DNA of 64,000 bases from Blattamonas nauphoetae (Eukaryota > Preaxostyla > Oxymonadida), in the NCBI GenBank assembly GCA_033064195.1, contig JARBJD010000038.1, positions 62,001-126,000 of the forward strand, in the 5' to 3' direction. Positions within the stretch are counted from its first letter, which is position 1. Every line of letters starts with the position of its first letter. Below are positions 1 through 9,800 of the stretch, piece after piece. The translations under genes and the position numbers were made by a program. A model generated the notes under the pieces. It was given only the letters and a program-made list of their open reading frames with translations. It did not search any database and was not told the DNA's origin.

Positions 1-321
1 TACGCATGCTTCCTGATCGAGCGCGTCCTCCGCACCGAACTCGACGACGTCCGCGACCCGCCGTACCCAATCGCCCGCCCAGGCAACTGGGGCACTATTG
101 TTCTCTGCGGGATTGTCCTGGCGCTTAAGATGCAGCGCGACGGCGGATACAAAAGCCATTACTGGAAGCGGCTGCTCGGTGTACAGCCAGAGTCACTCCT
201 TCAATCTGAGCTGATCTTGCTTTCGAGACTTCGTTTTGTGGTGTTTGTGGGAAGGGAGGAGTTGGAAGAGTATGAAACACTCACTATCAGATCTGGCTCG
301 GTCCAGCTGGATGATTATTAA
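1..321 (+). CDS. Cyclin-like protein, 3' part
   Basis: The frame is open from base 1 to the TAA at 319-321 and is cut by the window edge, so the N-terminus is missing. The translation runs YACFLIERVLR, then GNWGTIVLCGIVLALKMQ, then YWKRLLGV and a leucine-rich LLSRLRFVVFV followed by EELEEYE. This order matches the cyclin box of PHO80/CYCU-type cyclins, in which an alanine/leucine helix and a 'Y..W..L.GV' step precede the 'E...L..L.F.L.V..EE...Y' helix. Such proteins activate cyclin-dependent kinases. The normal lysine/aspartate signature between these helices is only loosely kept (KMQRDGGYKSHYW). The start is unusually GC-rich compared with what follows. Family assignment is by eye; another helical repeat protein is possible. 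Confidence 0.55.
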   Translation, partial: YACFLIERVLRTELDDVRDPPYPIARPGNWGTIVLCGIVLALKMQRDGGYKSHYWKRLLGVQPESLLQSELILLSRLRFVVFVGREELEEYETLTIRSGSVQLDDY

Positions 322-577
322 CCCTTTTGGTTTACTCCATCTTCTGTTTGAGGGCTCTTCCCCACTCTTCTGTGCATAGCTATCATTATCTGTTTAATGC
401 TCTTTTTTCACGAAATCGAGAAAAATTCCACAGGAGAAGATGAACTCTTCTCAAACAGTCCATCATAATTTTCTCGCATTATTGAGATGAGTAAACCTCG
501 ACGTCGTGTGACCACTCCGGATCCTGATTAGTTTGCTCAACTCATATTTCAATCCACCATTAACTTCTTCTTAACAG
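322..577. other. Spacer before the SUN gene
   Basis: AT-rich spacer between the cyclin-like stop and the first confident SUN-gene exon. A polypyrimidine run ending in TTAACAG at about 571-577 looks like a 3' splice site. An ATG at 487 opens a 14-codon frame, and it could be exon 1 of the SUN gene, but the splice phases I tried do not join cleanly. Confidence 0.35.
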
Positions 578-2422
578 ACTCCAACATCTCATCGTCACTT
601 TTTCTCGAACATTCCTGAATCTCTCTTCATGTAGTGTCCCTTCTGAGCCCGAAGATCTTCTCGGTGTGTCTGTACTTCCGACTGTGCGCCCTCCGTTGGA
701 TCGTCACCGAAATTCAGCCATCCGTGAAGATGAGGCTCTCCTGAGTGAACGAATCGAAAATTTGGCACCAACTGAAAATAATCAAATTGTATTTGTAGTA
801 AACGATGAACGACATTCTCCTAAACTTCCATCTTCTGCCAAACAGCGCCGCAGAACGAAGAAGACAGCAAAACCATCATCCACACCACAAACAGTAACAC
901 CACAATCAATTGCAACTGAACCGCAAGTTCCCCCAGCTAGAGAGCCCACTTCTGGAAAGACTCTTCTTCTGCGTCTCTGGGAACGATCAGAACGATTTGT
1001 GACAATCGCCGTCCTGTTTCTGATCGCTGCAGGGTTTAGTTATGCCCTCTCAGCATTGTTCCACCTTAATTCTCCAGCTGAAACAAGTGTGCATGTTGTG
1101 AAGCCAGATCGAACCGACACGAAGCTCCTCAAATTGACAAAACAAGAAGCCAAACGACTCCGGAAGGAAGCCGACAAACAGATCGAAGAAATGCACAAGG
1201 AAGTTTCAAGACTCGTTTCAAAGATTGAGTCTCTGGAAAAATTGTCTAAAGGAGGGAAACGATCACCGGATAATTCAACAAACACCGAAAGACTGGAAGA
1301 TCGAATTGTGTGAGCTTTTATCCCAATTTTTACATGTCTCCACAATCTTTAGACTCTCCTCCAGCATTCTGTGAATTCTCTCTTGGAAACACTTGGATAT
1401 CCAACAATCAATTTCTCTTCTGATTCTGATGATTTGCAAGCGTTACTTCCGTTTATCAATCCTCCATCTCATCCCTTCGTGAGTACCCCGTATGTCTAGT
1501 CACTCCTTTTTTCATTATTTGATTCATGTTCCACTCATTTCGTTTGAAACCATCGAACCTCCCACATCTTCTTATTGTCCACTTTTGACTCTTGCAGACT
1601 CCTCAATGTTGCAGTTGCCTCAGCCGGAGCTCGCGTGGTGTCCTGGTCCGATCTATTTGATTACCGACGTGTCGCGAAAGAAGAACTCGTTTTCAATCAC
1701 TCGAACAACACTAAGTCAGTTCAATCCTCCCTCAGTGGCAGTCCTGACACTCATAATTGTTCTGATGATCAATATCCCGTCATTCGTCGAGAAATGAGGC
1801 CAAAACACATCTGGACTCAAATCGCAAGCTGTGGACGCAAAAGGGAAGAATCAAGAACTGCACAAGTCATTTTGGATGTTTGGCTCCACTTTTCTTTTTG
1901 ATATTTTCGTCTTCTCCTCATCATCTCGACTCCATTCCTATCTTTCATCGCTTCATCTTTCAGCCTTCCCTTGAACTTGGATCCTGCCTTCCACTCTCCA
2001 TTCATCAGAACAAGTCCTCACCTGCGTTTGTGACAATTGATCTTCTCAGAAAGTTCAACGTCCAGGCTGTGTCTCTCTCACACTCCCCATCGTCCTCTGC
2101 CCTCCTCCAATCTCGCCTGTCCGCTCCAGCCCATTTTCAAGTGTTCTGCGATGATAACATTGCTTCGAACTTCTCTCATGTCGACCTTTCTCCGAATCAT
2201 TCACCAAACCAGACAAGAATCTTTCTGGGCGAAGGACACTATGATTTTGGGAAAACAACGAAACAAAACACCACCCAGACATTTTATATGACCAAATCAT
2301 CACATGAAGACACTTATCAACCATGCAGACACGTCCGCGTTGAACTTCTGTCGAATCATGGAGACCTGGACTTTGTGTGTCTGTACAACGTTCAAGTCCA
2401 TCCTGATCTCACAGAAGAGTAA
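578..2422 (+). CDS. SUN-domain inner nuclear membrane protein (multi-exon)
   Basis: Four exons can be read: about 578-1307, 1353-1489, 1598-1877 and 1964-2422. The introns are short and GT..AG, and the one at 1490-1597 starts GTATGT and ends TTGCAG. The first exon has a basic, proline-rich nucleoplasmic region, one membrane span (about 997-1062, VTIAVLFLIAAGFSYALSAL) and a coiled coil (about 1126-1245). The last two exons carry the SUN domain: VAVASAGARVVSWSDLFDY at its start, SAPAHFQVF, the FLGEGHYDF strand, and the closing SNHGDLDFVCLYNVQVH with the conserved SNHG and Cys-Leu-Tyr. The order TM, coiled coil, SUN is that of LINC-complex proteins, which bind KASH peptides in the perinuclear space. 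The true start codon is unresolved: the open frame reaches back to a splice acceptor, so an upstream exon is likely. Confidence 0.85.
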
Positions 2423-2709
2423 GTTGTGTGGTGTTAGTTCTCAGGGAGACAGTTTGATTGGCATATTTTTCTTTATTGGACTCAAATCAGTCGTTTTCAT
2501 TTCCCGGATCGACGTTGATTCAAGACGCGAGAAAAAGTGAAAACAATGTGGATCCACAGAGAGAGCTGATTAAATTTGTGAATGCGTTTCGAGAAATGAA
2601 CAGAGTAAACTTGTGAAATGGACGATTGTCGCTTAACCTTAATCGGAGTCTTCCCCGCGTCGACCACCACGTCAGACTCTCTCAAACCATTTCTTCGATA
2701 GGTGAACTA
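2423..2709. other. Convergent spacer between SUN gene and small minus-strand gene
   Basis: Short spacer between convergent genes. Most of it is repeated at 13523-13768 as part of the segmental duplication. No gene seen. Confidence 0.5.
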
Positions 2710-3564
2710 CTAATCTGGATGGTTAGGTTGAGCGGGTCGAAGACTGCCAAGGATGTTATCGATCAAGACATAGAGGGCGTTGAGGGTGACTACGCGAGGG
2801 CTTCCCGGTTGGTTGAGTCGGCGGTGCATATTAATCTGATCTTTGAAGTCGCGAAGTGTCTGTTCGTCGTCTTTCGTGAAGATCTGTTGAGAGCCTTTGC
2901 GCAGGACTTGTCGAATCGATTCGGCCAGTTTGCTGATGAGCGGCTGTAGATCCTCGTTCTCATGTTCGATGATGAGAGAGAAGGCAGTGAGTAGGTTTGC
3001 ATGAATTTTTGCTTCCGTGAAACCACCACTCTTGATCGCAACGTCGAAGCCGTTCTTTTTGATGCTCGAAGAGAGAAGATCGAACCAGCGAGTCAGAGTG
3101 ACGAGTCTGACTTCGAGTGATGGGTGATTGACGAGTATATCCAATTGCGACTCATATTCTTGATAGGAAGTGCAAAACATCAAAAGATGCGAAAGGAAAT
3201 CGATCTGTGTCTCGGCTTTCAGGTGTGGATACACAGACACGATAAACTCAAAGCCGGTCGAGGGCTGCTCGTCAAGATTGTCGAAGTCTTCTGCCGCGGA
3301 ACGAGCAGTCAGGGCGTTGATGAGTGTGAGAATATTGCATTTATCTTTATCTTTAAGCAGCTTTTCACGTTGTTCTTTTTCTCGTTCGAGTGCCTCTTTT
3401 AAGCTGTTTATTTCCGTATCCTTTTGCTTGAGTTGCTCCTTTAACTGGTTCCTTTCTGAATCTGTTTCAGCGTTTTCTCGCTCCGGTTTCTCAATTAATG
3501 CAATGCACTCCTCTAGCGAGAGTTTTCTGGCGGCAGCATAGGGTTGGTGGGAACTTGGGTCCAT
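2710..3564 (-). CDS. Short paralogue of the giant P-loop protein: coiled coil plus helical C-terminal domain
   Basis: About 284 residues from the ATG at 3564 (MDPSSHQPYAAARKLSLEE); an in-frame non-ATG extension to 3600 exists but its paralogue lacks it. Residues about 30-85 form a charged coiled coil (LKEQLKQKDTEIN.LKEALE). The rest is a helical domain with the motifs AETQIDFLSHLLMF, INHPSLEVRL.TLTRWFDLL, SGGFTEAKI.ANLL.AFSLIIEHE and LNALYVLIDNIL. The same domain closes the 2,872-residue neighbour and the 313-residue copy at 13769. No catalytic motif is visible and the function is unknown. The shared upstream motif GGAACTATGGG lies about 49 nt before the ATG. Confidence 0.7.
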   Translation of the reverse strand: MDPSSHQPYAAARKLSLEECIALIEKPERENAETDSERNQLKEQLKQKDTEINSLKEALEREKEQREKLLKDKDKCNILTLINALTARSAAEDFDNLDEQPSTGFEFIVSVYPHLKAETQIDFLSHLLMFCTSYQEYESQLDILVNHPSLEVRLVTLTRWFDLLSSSIKKNGFDVAIKSGGFTEAKIHANLLTAFSLIIEHENEDLQPLISKLAESIRQVLRKGSQQIFTKDDEQTLRDFKDQINMHRRLNQPGSPRVVTLNALYVLIDNILGSLRPAQPNHPD

Positions 3565-3612
3565 AATTTCAATTCGTTCTTGAGATATGAAAACCGACAC
3601 TTTGGATCATAA

Positions 3613-3623
3613 CCCATAGTTCC
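3613..3623 (-). promoter_or_regulatory. Shared upstream motif, copy 1
   Basis: GGAACTATGGG on the minus strand, followed by TTATGATCC, starting about 49 nt before the ATG of the 2710-3564 gene. The same 11-mer occurs at nearly the same distance before the two related genes (12494-12504 and 14678-14688). It contains an ATG, so it could be an initiator element, an upstream open frame or a cryptic first exon. Confidence 0.45.
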
Positions 3624-3826
3624 AAAATGGGCTAAACTGTTAATACTTCTTTATCTTCTTTAGACTCAAATCAGTCGTTTTCATTACTCATTTGATCACA
3701 CTCTTCTGGGCTTATATAAAATAAACTTGATCCGAGTCCCAAACCTGGAGAGCAAAATGCAACAGAACCTGCGTTCAGGAAGAAAATTAGGACGAGTGAA
3801 GCAATAAAAATTAGTTCGAGAGAGTT

Positions 3827-6800
3827 TTACGCACCTTGAGGGTTCGGTTGGTCGGGCTTGAGGTTGATCAAAATGGTATCGATCAATACATAGAGGGCGT
3901 TGAGGAAGCCTTCTCGAGAGCTTCCCTCTTGGTTGAGCTCGTAGTGCATATTAATCAGATCTTTGTAGTCGTGAAGTGTTTGTCGGTCCCTTTCATCGAA
4001 GAAGAGTGGGTTGGTTTCGTCCAGAATGAGTCTGATCGCTGTGTCAAGTTGGCGGACGAGTAGCTGGAGATCCTCACGTTCATGTTCGATGATGAGATAG
4101 AAGGCCCGCAGCAGGTTTTCACGAATCTTCGCTGGAGAAAAACCACCTTTGTTGATCGCCACTTTTAATTCGTCTGGCTGTGTTTTTGAAGGCAGAAGCT
4201 CAAACCAGCGAATCAGAGTATCGAGCTCAACGGTTGGTGACGGGTGATTGATAAGAGCATCCAACCGCGTTTCGCCTGGTTGTCGAGATGGGCAGAGCAT
4301 CAAAAGGTGCGAAAGAAGAGGGAGTAGCGGTTCGTCTTCAGCGTGCTGAAACGCAGAGACGAGAAGCTCAAGGCCGACATTCGAGATTCTATTGTCGTCA
4401 TTGATATGTTGATCGGCTGCACGATCAATAAGGGAGTTGAGGACTGATGGGAGATCGTTATTGTTTTGGATGGGTAGTTTGATCTCCTGTAATCTGAGAG
4501 TGTTGGCGAGGAATGGGATAACGTGTTTTGTGAGGGATGTGGGTCCGACGGAAGTGTTGAGCGAGAGAGCCATCACTTCGCGCGAGATGCGAGTTAGAAA
4601 CAGGATCCACAGAACATCCGCAAGGCTTCTTTGTCGCATCATGCCCCAACTCGAGCCATGGCCATTCAAACGTAGTGACATGGGGAGACTCTCGTGGATG
4701 GGTAGAGTCTCATCAATATCAAACACGAAAAGAGGTGTAATTGGTGTCTCTCCGATTCGGTGAAGTAGCGAGTTCATGATGACTCGAGCCCTGTTGTCTG
4801 CTTCTTCCTTCGATGGGGAAGATTTCCTTTGTTCCTTGTTTGGTCCATCCTGAGGACGCGAGAGTGAGAGAGACGAGAAAATGGGTTGCGAGAATGAGGG
4901 TTGCGAGAGTGAGAGAGGCGAGAGTGAGAGAGGCGAGAGTGAGAGAGGCGAGAGTGAGAGAGGCGAGAGTGAGAGAGGCGAGAGAGATGGACGCCCTGTC
5001 GGGAAGCGCTTCGGCAGAAGTTGGGTCAATGGTTCGTAGATCTGCTTCAATTCTTCTCTGAGTTCCCCTTCTTTGTATCCCGTGCTGAACGGAATTGGGA
5101 AGAGATAAGCTTCTGTCTTTATGTCAACAAACTCGGGATCTTCTGTCGATGGAGGGAAGAAATCACTCCCAGATTTCACAAACACGAGAGTCGGTTGTTG
5201 TTGAATTGCCTCGATTGATTCGATGGTTGTACGGATGACATCACGTTGGTCTGAGGAGAGTTGTCTCGATTGGCTACACGACTGGATCTCAGGGAGGTGT
5301 GAGAACACCGTGAAGGCTTGTTGATGTTCTTTAAGGGCCGACAGTTTGGTTACGAGAGCCAGGATGTCTGGGTTCTCCTCGAGATTGAGCGAGGTGAGTA
5401 TGTTTTCTATCTTTCGAATTTGAGAGAGAATAAATGTGGTGTCATGACGATTGTCTTGAATAACTGTCGAGAGAGATGTAGAGACCGGAATGAAAGGATC
5501 GTCGAATAAGCGATGGATGAAGGTGGTGAAATATGGCAACGTGTCTGCTTGCAGAATGTTTGACGGGAGAAGCGATGTATCGATCACAACTCGACGTGGG
5601 TGCCATCGAATGAGTGGAGACGGTGTCACGTCTGTCACTTCTTCCTTCACTTCATCCTGTTTGAGCTCGGACAGAGATGGGATCGAATTGGAGAAGCCGT
5701 ACTTCGCCAAAACGAACGAGTGTAGAGGAAGTCGGAATGTTCTGGATTGATGAAGTGAATCGGATACTGTTGGAGACAATGGATTGATGTTGTCCAGAAG
5801 AACAGTTCCACAGTGCAGAATGGCTGATAGGTTGTTTTGGGCTGGGACACGGAACACCCCTCCATCATTCTCACTTTGAAGCACCGATAGACATTCCTGG
5901 GCTGGATTCCTCAACCGCTTCATTGCATTGTTTGTCATGACGCGGTAAACTGTGTGCAGTCTTGTCTGGATGCAATTCTCTCTGTACAGGCTGTCCAATT
6001 GGTTTATGTCTGGCTGGTGACTGAAGGGGGCGAGAATGTCTTTGATGGTTTCAGATTCGTCTGACCCGATGACCGATTGAACAAGTGTGACAAAATTATG
6101 GTCATCCTCAAGAGAGTCGGTGGTTGCGGGGGGATCTAAGAGGTCTTTCCTTCGTCTTGATGTTGCAAAACAGAGGAGGAAGCTTGAAAACGTCTCCTTT
6201 CTGGTAAGTTCCGTCTCACCAAGGTCACTCGGACAGACTCCAATTCGATGCAGTTCCTGAATCGTTCTGCGTACCATTCGATTGTGTGTGATGAGAATGG
6301 GTGATGATTTCTGAAGGATGTCGTAGAACTGTTTCCATCGATACGGTAGAGAGAGGTAGGGCGCAGCTGGGTTGTTCAATAAGGACAGTTTTGTCCTCCA
6401 GGGACCGAAGTTCTCCGCGAAAGTTGGATATGGTGGGAGATTCGCGAGGAGAGTGTTTGCGATGTCTTGTGTCGTCATCGTGGTCTGTGATACAGTTGGA
6501 GTCGTTATGAATGGTTGATCGCGATGGCGGAGAATGCTCGACAGATGTGTCAGAGTATTTTTGTCGAACTCCAGGTGAGACGACACCATGTGGAAGCCCA
6601 GAATCCCAGTCTGTGAAGGAAAAGTCGGGTTCCTCTGCGTTGTGGCATAATTGTACATTGCCACAATTGGTTCCGATGGCTCCAAATGACACATGGCTTG
6701 GAATAGCAATTGTTGGATCAGCAATATCCCGCCTTCCACCAAAGAGTGAGTTTTCGAGGTTGTTGCTTGAATCGGCATGAAAATGGTTTCACTTGTTTCA

Positions 6801-9800
6801 TCAATCCCTCTTGACACAATCAATGAATCAAACCCTTCCCATGGACGTTTCGTTCCCTGAAGATCTTCAGCATAGAAATCTGTCTTTCCTCGCCCCGTTT
6901 CGATGAGTGACAGCGGAAATTCTGTGCCCTCCACACTTTGATTTGAGAGGTTTGGGAATATGAGCATCGGCATTGATGTGATCTGTGATGAGGTTGTGCT
7001 AAAGAACGGCCTGACTTGGCAAAAAAGTTCTGAACTTTTGAGGTGAATGTATTCTTTGTGGAAGGACGTGGATACTGAGCTCAAGTTGATTGGTGTCGGA
7101 CAATTCAGAAGGAACGAGATGCAAACAAGTGGTTCTTCAACATATTCTGGTAATTTGAATCCATAGATGGTCTGGTGCTCCTTGAATTCGTTATACTTTG
7201 CTTGTGTCATCAGTTTGGCCAAAGCGGCGACCACTTCCGACTGTAGTATAAGTTCCATGAATGGTGATACAGCCATGAAACTGATTAGTGACTTCATCTG
7301 TTCGATGGTGGCTGGGGTTTTGTTCACCATCAACGAAAAAACTGAACTGATATGTTTGGGAGGTTTTTGATCTTTTGTGTGATGACGGAAAAGTGGAACC
7401 AACGCAGCTATATCATCCCATGCAGCATCCATCGAGTTTTCGAAGAAGAATCGTTCTGTGTTAAACTCCATGATTCGGCTATGGTTCGAGTCGGCCACTT
7501 TGATCAACGCTGTGGCTGACTCGCTTTTCAAAACTCCACCCCACAAGAATGCCAGCCCTCTGTTGGTCCGAGCGTCTGTCGACGTCAGCCAACGAGGCGA
7601 CGGTCCGAAGATCGACGCGCGAGCAACGTTCAGAGGACTGCCCGTTTTCTCGTCTCCAGAGTCTTCAGACGGAAGTTCTTCGTTCAGAGACTCAGTTGTT
7701 TTATCCGTTCCCGATTCTTGACGCTTGGTGCCACAAGCTGCCTTCAACAGAAGGTCGCTCGAAGCCCACAGCAGTAAATGAACACCAAACTGTCTGGTAC
7801 TGAAGTCTTGAAATGGCTGCTCAGGATCAGCAACCTGAAGTGTGATCCGTTCTGTCATTATTTCGACCAGTGATCGCGTTTCTCTCGTCGTCTGAACTGA
7901 AGCTTTCTTGCTTTTCAGTTCAGGATGTTCATTCTCCAGGAATTGAGGGAAGTCGTCAGGTGTCACTCCGAAGTTCTTCTGCGACAGGAGATGTGTCGCG
8001 TTCATGAAGTCCACAAATGAACGATGGACAACATCTCCAGGATTCAACTGCTGCAGGAATTCAGTGTAGAACAGTTCGACATAGGAGTCATCGTCGAAAC
8101 GAAGGTCATCCTCCATTTCGAGGAAACAGAGCTGGTTCCGAGCGAAGAGAGCAACCGTCATTTGTTCCAGACGATCCTGAGATAAGGGCGCGAGCTGGAG
8201 TGTTCGAGGGAGTTCAAGAAGAGAAAGAGGTTTTTGTGCATGGAAATGGTTGGAGATGACAGTCCGGTCATTCACATAATCAGACTTGGGCTCTTCACAT
8301 TTCTGATTCAACGGGTAAGCCGCAACTCTCAGAAGATGGTCTTGGTTGGACTTGTAGACAGTTGTCAGCAATTGTCGAAGTCCGCCATACCTGTCCAAAA
8401 TCTCGCGTCGAGTGGCGCCTGCGTCGATCAGATACAAAATGGTGTTCATCATCGAACGAACAATGGCCAGCCATTTTCGATTGATCACTGAACCTTCTGA
8501 CGGTTGATATTTGGTGTTGAATGTCGTAATGACTTCATTCAAATTGCGTTGAATGGATAATTGAACTTCCAGCGGTGATTTCTTCGGTGCGCCGGGACGA
8601 GGAAGGAGCGTCGCTGTCGCATTTTTGATCCAATCACTCAACCCTTCGTCTCTCAAATTCCTGCAATATACTGCTTTTCGCTCGTCATTCAATTTTAATT
8701 TTGGTTTTTCGATTCGTTCGGACAGACCCTTCAGGATCGAGTGAGGCGTCACAAGAATATTCATGTCTCTCGCAATGAAGAAGAAGGTTTCCATATAAGA
8801 CACGAAAGAGAGTTCATTCTGAATTTGCTTGATCCTGTTCTGCACAGACCGAAGTCTCGTCTCCACGTTGAAATGGAGTGGATTTACGAACGAGATCTTT
8901 GGAACAACAGGCATGATCTGTGAAGTCACAGGTGCGATCGGTGTTTTCAGAATCGTCATCAGCAGATCACACGCGATGCGTGTGCTCGTCTGTGAAACGT
9001 TGAGATTGTCGATAAGTTTCTGTATAATGAAGTCTAATGCTTTGTTGTCTGATGGTTGGCTTCTCGATTGGTCGAGAATGTCGCCAAGGTGGGGTCTGAG
9101 ATTTATGTCCGTTGTCATATCGTCCAACTTCGGAACGACGAATAGTGACTGCAGAAGAGGTTTGTGGGAGTCGTACCAAGGAGGTGTGATCACCATGTCA
9201 ATCAAAGCTTTGTACAGAAGGTTTCTTCTTGTTTTGTTATCCTCTCCGACACGATCACAGATCTTCTTCACTTCTTCTCGTACTTGTTGGAGATTCACGT
9301 CTTCAGAGATGTCTGATTCTTCCAAGTGTTTCTTCAGACTTTTAAGTCGTTTCGAGAGATTAGTGAGGTCTTGGAGAGAGGGCGGAGTCTGTGGATCAGT
9401 CAGTTTCACTTTTTGGATCAAGTCAGAGAATTCCTGGATTTCTCCGATGAGATCCGGAGGTTTCGGGGCGTACGACATCGCGAGTGCGAAAAGGGCATTT
9501 GTTATCTCTAGTTCTCTTTCTCTTTCTCGCTCATCCTTCTCTTTCTTACGAGCGGCGATTTCTGCTGGGGTCATCTGTTCCTGAGAATTCTTGTTTTTCC
9601 CTTTCTTTTTGGCAGCAGTTGTGCCTTTCGATGTGGCGTCTGCTTTCTCAGTATCAGTGTCCTCTCCCCCCACTTTCTGATCATTTTCGCCTTTCGTTGC
9701 CGCTGCTGTGTCCTCAGAATCAATGGCCTTTCCCTGCTCTTCCAGACATTTTTCGATTTCTGTGATTATCTCTTCTGCTTCCTGCTCGTCTTCTCCCCCC

